Source: Flavobacteriales bacterium (lineage in GTDB: Bacteria; Bacteroidota; Bacteroidia; Flavobacteriales_F; PHOS-HE28). Taken from it: DNA of 64,000 bases. A model generated the notes under the pieces. That model saw only the letters and a list, made by a program, of their open reading frames with translations, had not been told where the DNA came from and did not search any database. The translations under genes and the position numbers were made by a program. Location of the stretch: the NCBI GenBank assembly GCA_020635655.1, contig JACJZI010000004.1, forward strand, positions 124,001-188,000, read 5' to 3'. Positions within the stretch are counted from its first letter, which is position 1; every line of letters starts with the position of its first letter. This document shows positions 51,618-61,973 of the stretch, piece by piece.

Positions 51618-52100
51618 TCAATGATCGTAGCTGATCACGCGACTCACCCTGTAGCCCGTGCTTTCCTTCCGCCAGATCATGATGTTCTTGAACACGCCGC
51701 TCACCGCTTGGCCATCCTCGGTATGCGTGAAGCGGTGTTGGCACACCTCCAGTGCGCCAAAGTCGCCGAGGGGATACACCTCCATGGTGCCGGGCACCAG
51801 TGTGCGGTGCATGTCCGCCGTGGTGGGTTGGGTGAAGAGGTGCTGGAAACCCGCCATCGTTCCGTCGTGGTCGGCGAGGCCGCCCTTGTCGTGGTAGAAC
51901 TCCAGGTCGGGTGTGAACCAGGTACCGAGTGCTGCGGTGTCGTGCGCATTGAAAGCGGCGAAAAGGGCGCTGTCGAGAGCGGTGATGGTGGTGGTGAGGG
52001 CGGCGGGCTCGGCGGGTGTTGGCTTTGGGGTTGAAGGCGCAGGTCGATGGGTGCAGGCGGTGAGAATAGCCACGCTCAGAACAGCTTGGATGGTACGCAT
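51618..52100 (-). CDS. DUF4440 (SnoaL/NTF2-like) lipoprotein
   Basis: A 160-residue protein with a lipoprotein signal (VLSVAILTAC, C16), a Pro/Thr-rich spacer, and an NTF2-like domain (LFAAFNAHDTAALGTWFTPDLEFYHDKGGL; EVCQHRFTHTEDGQAVSGVFKNIMIWRK) of the DUF4440 type. Such domains bind small ligands or act as ketosteroid-isomerase-like enzymes; function here is unknown. ATG 52100 is chosen because the longer ORF upstream lacks any signal. Confidence 0.75.
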   Translation of the reverse strand: MRTIQAVLSVAILTACTHRPAPSTPKPTPAEPAALTTTITALDSALFAAFNAHDTAALGTWFTPDLEFYHDKGGLADHDGTMAGFQHLFTQPTTADMHRTLVPGTMEVYPLGDFGALEVCQHRFTHTEDGQAVSGVFKNIMIWRKESTGYRVSRVISYDH

Positions 52101-52439
52101 GGCGAAAGGTCGGGACTGTGGATCATGTTGGGATGTGCATTTCGTGTGAGGTGGCGAAGCGGCAACCCCGCGCCGACATGGCTTTGCGGGCGCGTACAAC
52201 GAGGAGGCGACCAAGGGAAGCCACCGCAGTGCCGCGACCGCCGTACACGGCAAGCAGGCTACAGCGGAGCACCCGACCCGTGTGGTGGCTTTGTGGGTGG
52301 GAGAGGGGCAAGCCCAAACCACCCGCAGCAAAGAACCCCACCTGCATTCGCTCAGGTGGACACGGTGGCGCACCCCGTCCACCGTATTCACCCGTGGGGC
52401 CGCGCGCGGACGCTACTTTTGTGACCCTTTCCGATAGAC
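52101..52439. other. Intergenic region before ffh; no gene seen
   Basis: Apart from the ffh promoter I see no gene. It contains a CCACCTG/CAGGTGG inverted repeat (52338-52359) and a shorter GC-rich CGCGCC/GGCGCG pair (about 52169-52194). Confidence 0.5.
52414..52421 (+). promoter_or_regulatory. TAnnTTTG -7 element for ffh
   Basis: TACTTTTG, exact consensus, 18 nt before the ATG at 52440. Confidence 0.55.
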
Positions 52440-53780
52440 ATGTTCGAGAACCTGAGCGACAAGCTGGAGCGCGCCTTCAAGGTGCTGAAGGGCCAGGGCA
52501 AGATCACGGAGATCAACGTGGCGGAGACCATGAAGGAGATCCGCCGTGCGCTGCTGGACGCCGACGTGAACTTCAAGACCGCCAAGGACTTCACCGACCG
52601 CGTGAAGGAGAAGGCCCTGGGCCAGAACGTGATCAACGCGGTGAGCCCGCAGCAGCTGCTGGTGAAGATCACCCACGACGAGCTGGCCGAACTGATGGGC
52701 GGCCGGAACAAGGGGATCGACCTGAGCGGCAACCCCACCGTGGTGCTAATGAGCGGCCTGCAGGGCTCGGGGAAGACGACCTTCAGCGGGAAGCTGGCCA
52801 ACCACCTGCGCAAGAAGGGCCGGAAGCCGCTGCTGGTGGCGTGCGACATCTACCGCCCCGCGGCCATCGACCAGTTGGAGACACTGGGCACGCAGCTGGG
52901 CATCGATGTATACAGCGAGCGCGAGAACAAGGATGCCGTGGCCATCGCCAAGGCGGGCATCAAGCACGCGAAGGACCATGGCCACACCGCCGTGATCATC
53001 GACACCGCCGGTCGCCTGGCGATCGACGCGCAGATGATGGACGAGATCGCGCGGATCAAGAAGGCGGTCCAGCCGCAGGAGACGCTCTTCGTGGTGGATG
53101 CGATGACCGGCCAGGACGCGGTGAACACCGCCAAGGCGTTCAACGACCGGCTGGACATCGACGGGGTGGTGCTGACCAAGTTGGACGGCGACGCCCGCGG
53201 TGGCGCGGCGCTGAGCATCCGCAGCGTGGTGGACAAGCCGATCAAGTTCATCGGCACGGGTGAGAAGATGGAGGCGCTGGACGATTTCCACCCCGACCGC
53301 ATGGCCGGCCGCATCCTGGGCATGGGCGACGTGGTGAGCCTGGTGGAACGCGCCCAGGAACAGTTCGACGAGGAGGAGGCGCGCAAGCTGCACAAAAAGA
53401 TCGCGAAGGACCAGTTCGGCTTCGACGATTTCCTGGACCAGATCGCCCAGATCAAGAAGATGGGCAACATGAAGGACCTGCTGGGCATGCTGCCCGGCAT
53501 GGGCAAGGCGATGAAGGACCTGGACATCCCCGATGATGCGTTCAAGGGCATCGAGGCCATCATCCACAGCATGACGCCGGAGGAGCGCCGCAGCCCGAGC
53601 GTGATCAATGGCAGCCGCCGTCAGCGCCTGGCGAAAGGCAGCGGACGAGGCATCGAGGAGGTGAACAAGCTGATGAAGCAGTTCGAGGGGACCCGCAAGA
53701 TGATGAAGGTGATGGGCGACAAGAGCAAGATGCAGAACATGATGCGGCAGATGCAGGCGATGCAGGGCATGAAGCGTTGA
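52440..53780 (+). CDS. ffh: Signal recognition particle protein Ffh
   Basis: A 446-residue SRP54 GTPase that binds signal peptides and the SRP RNA and targets ribosomes to the membrane. The N domain is followed by G-domain motifs GLQGSGKTTFSGKLA (P-loop, about 105), ACDIYRPAAIDQL, DTAGRL and TKLDGDARGG. The M domain is Met-rich (TRKMMKVMGDKSKMQNMMRQM). Complete and of normal length; folD follows after 28 nt. Confidence 0.97.
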   Translation: MFENLSDKLERAFKVLKGQGKITEINVAETMKEIRRALLDADVNFKTAKDFTDRVKEKALGQNVINAVSPQQLLVKITHDELAELMGGRNKGIDLSGNPTVVLMSGLQGSGKTTFSGKLANHLRKKGRKPLLVACDIYRPAAIDQLETLGTQLGIDVYSERENKDAVAIAKAGIKHAKDHGHTAVIIDTAGRLAIDAQMMDEIARIKKAVQPQETLFVVDAMTGQDAVNTAKAFNDRLDIDGVVLTKLDGDARGGAALSIRSVVDKPIKFIGTGEKMEALDDFHPDRMAGRILGMGDVVSLVERAQEQFDEEEARKLHKKIAKDQFGFDDFLDQIAQIKKMGNMKDLLGMLPGMGKAMKDLDIPDDAFKGIEAIIHSMTPEERRSPSVINGSRRQRLAKGSGRGIEEVNKLMKQFEGTRKMMKVMGDKSKMQNMMRQMQAMQGMKR

Positions 53781-53808
53781 GGCCGATCGGTTACCTTCAT
53801 GCCCCTGC

Positions 53809-54696
53809 ATGAACGTGACCACCACCTATCAACTCCTTGACGGCAAGCGCGCCGCCAAGGCTGTCCGTGAACGCATCGCGGAGGAGGTGGCTGCGATGAA
53901 GAGGGAAGGGGGCCGTGCACCCCATCTGGCGGCTGTACTGGTGGGTGACGACGGGGCCAGCAGGACCTATGTGGCCAGCAAGGTGAAGGCCTGCGAGGAG
54001 GTGGGCTTCCGCAGCACGTTGATCACCCGGCCGGCGGCGACCACCGAGGTGGAACTGCTCGACCTGGTCCGCGCGCTGAACCACGACCCCGAACTGGACG
54101 GCTTCATCGTGCAACTGCCCCTGCCGTCGCATATCGATGAGGAACACGTGACCCTGGCGATCGATCCGCGCAAGGACGTCGACGGCTTCCACCCGGACAA
54201 CATCGGTCGCATGGTCCTGGGCCTGCCCGGCTTCCTGCCCGCAACGCCCGCCGGGATCGTGGAATTGTTGCGGCACTATAGCATCGAGACCGCAGGCAAA
54301 CACTGCGTGGTGATCGGCCGCAGCCATATCGTGGGCACGCCGATGAGCATCCTGATGAGCCGCAACAGCTATCCGGGCAACTGCACGGTGACGCTCACGC
54401 ACAGCCGTACGAAGTACCTCGCCGCCATCACCCGCCAGGCCGACATCCTGATCCCCGCAATCGGCAAGGCCGAATTCGTGACCGGCGACATGGTCAAGGA
54501 CGGCGCCGTGGTGGTCGACGTGGGCATCCATCGCATCCCGGACGCTTCGAAGAAGAGCGGTTTCCGCCTGGTCGGCGACGTGAAGTTCGATGAGGTCGCG
54601 CCGAAGTGCTCCTGGATCAGCCCCGTGCCCGGCGGCGTGGGGCCGATGACCATCACCAGTTTGCTGCTGAACACGCTGAAGGCGGCGAAAGGGTAG
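53809..54696 (+). CDS. folD: Bifunctional methylenetetrahydrofolate dehydrogenase/cyclohydrolase FolD
   Basis: A 295-residue enzyme that interconverts 5,10-methylene-, methenyl- and 10-formyl-THF using NADP. Motifs are YVASKVKACEEVGF (catalytic Lys), DGFIVQLPLP, DVDGFHPDN, VIGRSHIVGTPM and PVPGGVGPMT. Normal length. It probably shares a transcript with ffh. Confidence 0.96.
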   Translation: MNVTTTYQLLDGKRAAKAVRERIAEEVAAMKREGGRAPHLAAVLVGDDGASRTYVASKVKACEEVGFRSTLITRPAATTEVELLDLVRALNHDPELDGFIVQLPLPSHIDEEHVTLAIDPRKDVDGFHPDNIGRMVLGLPGFLPATPAGIVELLRHYSIETAGKHCVVIGRSHIVGTPMSILMSRNSYPGNCTVTLTHSRTKYLAAITRQADILIPAIGKAEFVTGDMVKDGAVVVDVGIHRIPDASKKSGFRLVGDVKFDEVAPKCSWISPVPGGVGPMTITSLLLNTLKAAKG

Positions 54697-54710
54697 GAGG
54701 CCAGGCAGGC

Positions 54711-55133
54711 TCAATCCTCCTTGAACACCTCGATCGTCACCTCCTTCTGCACCAGGTCGGTGAATCGCCCATTGTAGCGCGTGGCACGCACGATGTGGTT
54801 GTCGATCCAGTGGTAGTTGCCGCCGCGCGGCTTGCCGAGGACGATGCCGTGGTACTTGAAGCCGTGCCGGTCCAGCCAGGCGGTAGTCACCGCGCGGTGC
54901 TCCTCGGTGCGTGAAGTGAAGAAGGTGATGATGTGTCCTTCCGCGTACCATTTGTTGCAGGTCTCCAGCGCACCGTCGAAGAGCTTCGCGGTGGCCATGC
55001 GTTCCGGCTCCTCGTTGGGGATGTCCTCGCAGATCGTCCCGTCGATGTCGATCAGGAAGTTCTTCTTCCCTTCGGCCAGCTTGGGGCTGATGCGTCTGCC
55101 GTCGGAGAAGTTGTCCTTGAGGTGATCGTCCAT
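54711..55133 (-). CDS. HAD-superfamily phosphatase-like protein
   Basis: A 140-residue small HAD protein without a cap domain. Motif I is LIDIDGTICED, motif II is TSRTEEHRAV, and the Lys/Asp end is LGKPRGGNYHWIDNH. It resembles capsule-biosynthesis phosphatases and phosphoheptose-related HADs. Substrate unknown. It lies 14 nt from the acs stop on the same strand, so it is probably read with acs. Confidence 0.82.
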   Translation of the reverse strand: MDDHLKDNFSDGRRISPKLAEGKKNFLIDIDGTICEDIPNEEPERMATAKLFDGALETCNKWYAEGHIITFFTSRTEEHRAVTTAWLDRHGFKYHGIVLGKPRGGNYHWIDNHIVRATRYNGRFTDLVQKEVTIEVFKED

Positions 55134-55146
55134 GCCGTGAAGGTCG

Positions 55147-57051
<1,905 letters not shown>

Positions 57052-57126
57052 GCCGGCCAAGTTAAGTTGGGTGGAATTTGGCGGATGTTCGGACGTCGTA
57101 GGCCGGGTCCAACCTTCAACTTCCAA

Positions 57127-57621
57127 CTACGCCTTCAAGCTGCTCCACAGCTCCGCCATCTTCAACACGGCCACCGCGCAGTCCACGCCCTTGTTGCCAT
57201 GCCTGCCGCCGGAGCGGTCCCGTGCCTGTTCCATGTTGTCGTCCGTAAGCACGCCGAAGATCACAGGTACGCCATGCTTGAGACCGACATCCATGATGCC
57301 TCTGGCCGTGGCCTGGCACACATGGTCGAAGTGCGGGGTCTCGCCGCGAACGATGCTGCCGAGGCAGATCACGCCATGAAGCTCCCGGGATCCGAGGATC
57401 ATCTGGGCGCCAGCGGCAAGCTCGAAGCTCCCGGGCACCCAAGCCTCCATCAGATCGGTCTCCTGCACACCATGTCCCAGCAGGGTCTTGCGGGCGCCTT
57501 GGCGCAGGGCCTCGGTGATCTCCCTGTTCCATTCGCTCACCACCAGGGCAAAACGGCGACCAGCGCCACTGGGGACGCTGGTCGGGTCGTATTCGGAAAG
57601 CGGATGTTCGGCCGTGGCCAT
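57127..57621 (-). CDS. ribH: 6,7-dimethyl-8-ribityllumazine synthase
   Basis: A 164-residue lumazine synthase, the penultimate step of riboflavin synthesis. Conserved blocks are VVSEWNREIT, VPGSFELA, CLGSIVRGETPHFDHVC and FGVLTDDNMEQA. It follows the TPR gene with a 4-nt gap and precedes acs. ATG 57621 fits family starts; the upstream extension overlaps the TPR gene. Confidence 0.95.
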   Translation of the reverse strand: MATAEHPLSEYDPTSVPSGAGRRFALVVSEWNREITEALRQGARKTLLGHGVQETDLMEAWVPGSFELAAGAQMILGSRELHGVICLGSIVRGETPHFDHVCQATARGIMDVGLKHGVPVIFGVLTDDNMEQARDRSGGRHGNKGVDCAVAVLKMAELWSSLKA

Positions 57622-57625
57622 GGGA

Positions 57626-58315
57626 TCAGCCGGCCATCGCTTCGGCGCGAGCGGCATATTTCCGTGCCTCGTTGGCGTCGGGCGATGCGGGAAAGTCCTG
57701 TGCCACGCGACGGAACGCCTTCGCGGCCTTCCCCCAATCGCCGTTCTGCTGATAGAGGATCGCGGCCTTCATGAGGTACATCGGCGTGGTCATGTCGTTC
57801 GTGCGCATGTTGGCCGCCTTCTCGAATTGATCGATGGCGTCCTGGGGCCGGTCCAGTTCCACATAGGCATCCCCGATGCAACCGATGGCCATCACGCTCA
57901 GGATGTCATCGTCCAGATCGGCTTTCTTCAAATAGTCGATGGCGGCCTCGTAATCCCCCTTTTGCAGGTAACAATTGCCCAGATAGTACTTCGCCAGTTC
58001 GCCGCTCGGTGTGCTCCCGTACGCATCGGCGATGTATTGGAACCCGAAATAGTTCCCGTCGCCATTGATGGCGAGGTCCAGGGAATCGATCTCGAAGTAG
58101 TACTGCGCCTTCCAGATGAGGTCGGAGGCCTCCTTTGCACGGGGCTCGGCATAGAAGCGTTTGTAGCCGAGCACAGCGGCCACGACGACCAGGATACCGG
58201 TGACGGCAATGCTCACCGCACGCTTGTTCTTTTCAAGGAAGAGCTCGGTCCGACTGTACACCTCGCCGAGGTCAAGGTCGTGCTGTTCGTCCTTCCGATC
58301 GTGCTTGCTGGCCAT
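57626..58315 (-). CDS. Membrane-anchored TPR protein (YfgM-like)
   Basis: A 229-residue protein: acidic cytoplasmic N-terminus, one transmembrane helix (AVSIAVTGILVVVAAVLGY) and four or so TPR repeats (ASDLIWKAQYYFEIDSLD; AKYYLGNCYLQKGDYEAAIDYLKKA; AIGCIGDAYVELDRPQDAIDQFEKA; MKAAILYQQNGDWGKAAKAFRRV). It probably acts as a scaffold or chaperone adaptor near the Sec machinery, by analogy with YfgM. A consensus promoter lies 23 nt upstream. Confidence 0.83.
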   Translation of the reverse strand: MASKHDRKDEQHDLDLGEVYSRTELFLEKNKRAVSIAVTGILVVVAAVLGYKRFYAEPRAKEASDLIWKAQYYFEIDSLDLAINGDGNYFGFQYIADAYGSTPSGELAKYYLGNCYLQKGDYEAAIDYLKKADLDDDILSVMAIGCIGDAYVELDRPQDAIDQFEKAANMRTNDMTTPMYLMKAAILYQQNGDWGKAAKAFRRVAQDFPASPDANEARKYAARAEAMAG

Positions 58316-58338
58316 GGGGCGTTCTGTGGAAAGAGGCG

Positions 58339-58346
58339 CAAAGGTA
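58339..58346 (-). promoter_or_regulatory. TAnnTTTG -7 element for TPR-ribH
   Basis: The minus strand reads TACCTTTG, 23 nt before ATG 58315. Confidence 0.55.
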
Positions 58347-58451
58347 GCTGTTCACCCCGAAAGCGGAAGCGGCCGATGCCGACCTTACCGAAGTCCCTTG
58401 ACCACTGCATGTCCCCCATCCCCGGGGCCTGGGCTCGTGGCCCTGCCCCTC

Positions 58452-58459
58452 TATCTTTG
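58452..58459 (+). promoter_or_regulatory. TAnnTTTG -7 element for recF
   Basis: TATCTTTG ends 7 nt before ATG 58467, predicting a leaderless or nearly leaderless recF mRNA. Confidence 0.5.
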
Positions 58460-58466
58460 GCCTGCG

Positions 58467-59600
58467 ATGCACGTCCAGTTCCGCCGCCTCTCGCTCATGC
58501 ATTTCCGCAACCATGTCGAGGCGGACCTGCAACTGGGCCCCCAAGTGAACTGCTTCATCGGACCGAACGGGGTGGGGAAGACCAACCTGCTGGACGCCAT
58601 ACACTATCTCTCCCTGTGCAAGAGCTACTTCGATCCGATCGACCAGAACAACATCCGCCATGGGGAGGATGTCTTTCTCTTGAAGGGCTCGGTGGCCGGT
58701 GAAGAGGACGACGAGCTGAGCTGCAGTGTCCGAAGGGGCCAGAAGAAGGTCTTCCTGCGGAACCGGAAGGAGTACGACCGGCTGGCGGACCATGTCGGCC
58801 GCTATCCCTGTGTAATGATCACGCCTTACGACGGGCAATTGGTGCTGGAGGGGTCGGAGTTGCGCCGCAAGTTCCTCGACGGCCTGATCGCCCAGTTCGA
58901 CCGGGGCTATCTGGATGCGCTTGTTCGCTACAACCGGGCCCTGGCCCAACGCAACGTGATGCTCAAGCGCATGGCGGAGAGGGGTGGGGCCGGCCCGACC
59001 GACGTGGAGCCCTGGGACGACCAGCTGATCACGCACGGCACCACGGTGCATGCCGGCAGATCGGCCTTCCTGGAGGAGCTCGTACCGCTGGTCGAACAGC
59101 ATTATCAGGGCATCAGCAACGGGCCGGAGCGGATCGCCCTGGAATACCGCACACCGCTGCAGGCATCGTCAATGGCGGAACTCTTGAAGGAGGCCTGGGA
59201 GCGCGACAGGAACGCACTGCACACCACCAGCGGGGTCCACAAGGACGACCTGTTGTTCCTCATCGATGACCGGCCCTTGAAGCGTTTCGGGTCACAGGGG
59301 CAGCAGAAGACGTTCCTCATCGCCCTGAAGCTCGCGCAGTTCGACCTGACCCGGACCCGTGCGGGCCGGAAGCCCGTACTGATGCTGGACGACATTTTCG
59401 ACAAGCTCGACCCACAGCGGATGCGGCACCTGTTGCAGCTCCTGGCCGGGCACCGCTTCGGACAGGTGTTGATCACCGATACGGACGCCCAACGCCTGCA
59501 TCGCGCCCTGGACGGTCTCGACCTGGACGTCCGCTTTTACCATCTCGACCATGACAAAGCCATCCACATGGAGACCCTCGAACGAACGGTCGCTGGGTGA
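58467..59600 (+). CDS. recF: DNA replication and repair protein RecF
   Basis: A 377-residue SMC-like ATPase for gap repair. Walker A is FIGPNGVGKTNLLDAIHY, the signature region is RFGSQGQQKTFLIALKLAQF and Walker B is VLMLDDIFDKLD. Length is normal. ATG 58467 is chosen over a longer ORF because of the promoter just upstream. It overlaps the DUF721 gene by 50 nt. Confidence 0.95.
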   Translation: MHVQFRRLSLMHFRNHVEADLQLGPQVNCFIGPNGVGKTNLLDAIHYLSLCKSYFDPIDQNNIRHGEDVFLLKGSVAGEEDDELSCSVRRGQKKVFLRNRKEYDRLADHVGRYPCVMITPYDGQLVLEGSELRRKFLDGLIAQFDRGYLDALVRYNRALAQRNVMLKRMAERGGAGPTDVEPWDDQLITHGTTVHAGRSAFLEELVPLVEQHYQGISNGPERIALEYRTPLQASSMAELLKEAWERDRNALHTTSGVHKDDLLFLIDDRPLKRFGSQGQQKTFLIALKLAQFDLTRTRAGRKPVLMLDDIFDKLDPQRMRHLLQLLAGHRFGQVLITDTDAQRLHRALDGLDLDVRFYHLDHDKAIHMETLERTVAG

Positions 59601-59859
59601 GGCGCTCGGCGACATGATCGAAGCCTACGGCCTTCGCGAGAAGCTTGATGTCCAGGAATTGGCGGATGATTGGAACGAGGTCGCTGGGGACATGGTGGCC
59701 CGCCATACCAAGGATCTTGCACTGTCGCGCGGACGGTTGGTCATCACCGTGGACAGCGCCCCATTGCGACAGGAACTGAGCTATCTGAAGGAAGACCTCA
59801 TCGCCAGGATCAATGAGCGCCTGGGGCGGGAGGTGGTCAGAGAGGTCCGGCTGCTCTGA
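59551..59859 (+). CDS. DUF721 (DciA-like) protein
   Basis: A 102-residue DUF721 protein with the domain spread over VQELADDWNEVAGDMVARHTKDLALSRGRLVITVDSAPLRQELSYLK. DciA proteins load the replicative helicase in bacteria that lack DnaC/DnaI, and recF adjacency is common. The start overlaps the recF end by 50 nt, suggesting translational coupling. The KH-like fold is intact; the C-terminus is short. Confidence 0.85.
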   Translation: MTKPSTWRPSNERSLGEALGDMIEAYGLREKLDVQELADDWNEVAGDMVARHTKDLALSRGRLVITVDSAPLRQELSYLKEDLIARINERLGREVVREVRLL

Positions 59860-59865
59860 ACCTCC

Positions 59866-60285
59866 TCAGTAGCACTCGCGTGTGCTGAAGAAGTAGGCCC
59901 CCTCGATCGCGGCATTGGCATCGCTGTCGCTGCCATGCACCGCGTTCTTGGCCTTGCTCTCCGCGAAGCGCTTCCGTATCGTGCCCTCCTCGGCCTGGGC
60001 AGGGTCCGTGGCCCCGATCAATTTGCGAAAGTCCTCCACGGCATTGTCCTTTTCCAGAATCGCCGCGAAAATGGGCCCGCTGGCCATGTAATCGACCAGT
60101 TCACCGTAGAAAGGACGCTCCTTGTGCACCGCGTAGAACGTGCCGGCCTCGTGGTGCGAGAGTCGCGTGTACCGCATCGCATGGATGCGGAAGCCGTTCG
60201 CGAGGATCATGTCGATGATCTTGCCCACGTGCCCGGCGGCCACCGCTTCGGGCTTGATCATCGTGAAAGTTCGGGTTCCTGCCAT
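59866..60285 (-). CDS. ndk: Nucleoside diphosphate kinase
   Basis: A 139-residue NDK that balances NTP pools by a phospho-His ping-pong mechanism. Motifs are TFTMIKPEAVA and the active-site His in KNAVHGSDSDANAAIEGAYFF. ATG 60285 is the family start; a long ORF extension upstream is the shadow of the next gene. A consensus promoter is 20 nt upstream. Confidence 0.97.
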   Translation of the reverse strand: MAGTRTFTMIKPEAVAAGHVGKIIDMILANGFRIHAMRYTRLSHHEAGTFYAVHKERPFYGELVDYMASGPIFAAILEKDNAVEDFRKLIGATDPAQAEEGTIRKRFAESKAKNAVHGSDSDANAAIEGAYFFSTRECY

Positions 60286-60305
60286 GGGTTGTTGAAAAAG
60301 CCGCG

Positions 60306-60313
60306 CAAAAATA
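60306..60313 (-). promoter_or_regulatory. TAnnTTTG -7 element for ndk
   Basis: The minus strand reads TATTTTTG, 20 nt before ATG 60285. Confidence 0.5.
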
Positions 60314-60411
60314 GATCCCCGAACGATCGGACACCCCTTCCGAACATGCTTCCTTCGCTGGACGACCCAAAACCTTTCGGGCCAGTGCTCGTTCACGGCC
60401 CTCAACGCACC

Positions 60412-61317
60412 ATGAAAGCGCACTATGTCACGACCGCCCTTCTGTTGCTGGCGACCTCCTGTGGTGGCGGCACGGAGGAGCACGGTAGATCCGACCCCGC
60501 CGACAAGCTGGTGATCAGCGACAGCGGTGGCGCGGATGCCGTCAGTCTCTACCAAATGCCCACGCCGAACGAACTGTTCAGCATCGTTCGGGAAATGGCC
60601 GGTGAAGGGCAGAAGCGGATGATGAACCCGGCGACCAATGCCGACCGGTACGCCAGCCTGACGGGCAGGGCCTGCAATTTCGGGGTGTATGCCACCGACA
60701 TGGTCTACGCGAGCTACTTCAAGTTGAACGTGGAGGTGGTGCGGTACTACCTCACCGTCAAAAAGCTCGCCGATGAGCTGGGGATCTCCGCCGTGTTCAC
60801 CGACAAGGATTTCACACGCCTGGAGGCCAACCTTTCGCAAGGCGACTCGCTCGAGGTGATCAGCAACGAGGCCTACTACAGGGCCTATGAGAAGATGCAG
60901 GACGAAGAGATGGGGCCCACCCTGGCCCTGGTGCTTGCAGGCGGTTGGATCGAAAGCATGCACCTGGTGATGCGACAGATCATCACGTTCGATCCGGACG
61001 ACCCCCTGGTGTCCCGCGTCGCCGAGCAGAAGGTGAGCCTGGAACACCTCCTCGACATGATGAAGCGCTATGAGAACGATCCCAACGTAGGTCCCGTTCG
61101 CAGGGAACTGGTCCAGGTGCGCGCCATCTATGATCAGCTGCAGGAGCGTCGCAGCGCACACAATGGCAAGAGCAGCTCCGGCCGCATGGTGCTCGGCGAT
61201 GACGTGACCCTCCGGATGACCACCGACCAGTACAAGGAGTTGGAATCGACGATCGAGGGCCTGCGGGAGCAGATCATCCGACCCGAGGACAGTGTGAAGG
61301 TGAAAACGAACGCTTGA
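60412..61317 (+). CDS. Lipoprotein of unknown function
   Basis: A 301-residue lipoprotein (TTALLLLATSC, C17) with a helical body (NFGVYATDMVYASYFKLNVEVVRYYLTVKKLADELGI; IDQ-type coiled C-terminal half ELESTIEGLREQI). I do not recognise the domain; it looks like a conserved Bacteroidota envelope protein. It is followed at once by another exported unknown, whose possible TTG start overlaps this stop. Confidence 0.75.
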   Translation: MKAHYVTTALLLLATSCGGGTEEHGRSDPADKLVISDSGGADAVSLYQMPTPNELFSIVREMAGEGQKRMMNPATNADRYASLTGRACNFGVYATDMVYASYFKLNVEVVRYYLTVKKLADELGISAVFTDKDFTRLEANLSQGDSLEVISNEAYYRAYEKMQDEEMGPTLALVLAGGWIESMHLVMRQIITFDPDDPLVSRVAEQKVSLEHLLDMMKRYENDPNVGPVRRELVQVRAIYDQLQERRSAHNGKSSSGRMVLGDDVTLRMTTDQYKELESTIEGLREQIIRPEDSVKVKTNA

Positions 61318-61322
61318 TCCCC

Positions 61323-61928
61323 ATGCGACCCAGCAATAGAACCATTCTTGCGGCCCTGGTGGCCCTCGGCCTCGTGCGGTCCGTCAGCGGGCAATACGAC
61401 TGCTCCGACTATCACAAGTTCAACTGCGAGCGCTCGACCGACCCGCGTTTTTCCGTGAACGGACAAAGCAAAAGCGCCAGCGTGCAGGTCGGTGTGCCCA
61501 CGGAACTGAACATCATCGTCTATCGCGGACAGGACTATCGGATCTCGTTCTGCTTCGATGAACGGATCATCGGCGATCATGTGGTCGCCCGTTTGGTCGA
61601 GAAGGTGCGCGTGCCCCATGAGGTCCGGGTCGAGTCGACGGACACCGTTCAGGTATTCGATGACAACGGAGACCCTACGGGCGAAATGCGGACCGTGAAA
61701 CAGACCGAGACCAAGACGGAGTTCAGTGATGATCGCAAGGTGCTTTGGGACAATACCGAACACGAAATGGCGCAAACGGTGGAGTTCACCTGCACCTCCA
61801 CGAAGCGGCTCGTCGTGGAAGTGGTCGCACCCGGAGTGGATGAGCCCAAGGGCAAGACCAGGAACATGGACATCGGTTGTGTCGGCATCCTGATCGAGCA
61901 CATGCCTACACCCCAATTGGGTTTCTGA
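61323..61928 (+). CDS. Exported protein of unknown function
   Basis: A 201-residue protein with a signal peptide (TILAALVALGLVRSVSGQ), a short Cys-containing N-terminus (YDCSDYHKFNCERS) and a beta-rich domain (GVPTELNIIVYRGQDYRISFCF; TVEFTCTSTKRLVVEVVAPG). Probably periplasmic and co-transcribed with the upstream lipoprotein. ATG 61323 is chosen over TTG 61314. Function unknown. Confidence 0.72.
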   Translation: MRPSNRTILAALVALGLVRSVSGQYDCSDYHKFNCERSTDPRFSVNGQSKSASVQVGVPTELNIIVYRGQDYRISFCFDERIIGDHVVARLVEKVRVPHEVRVESTDTVQVFDDNGDPTGEMRTVKQTETKTEFSDDRKVLWDNTEHEMAQTVEFTCTSTKRLVVEVVAPGVDEPKGKTRNMDIGCVGILIEHMPTPQLGF

Positions 61929-61957
61929 GCCCGAACGACACCAGACCACGGGGCGGC

Positions 61958-61965
61958 TAACTTTG
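61958..61965 (+). promoter_or_regulatory. TAnnTTTG -7 element for nrnA-gldI
   Basis: TAACTTTG ends 8 nt before ATG 61974. Confidence 0.5.
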
Positions 61966-61973
61966 GCCGCCCC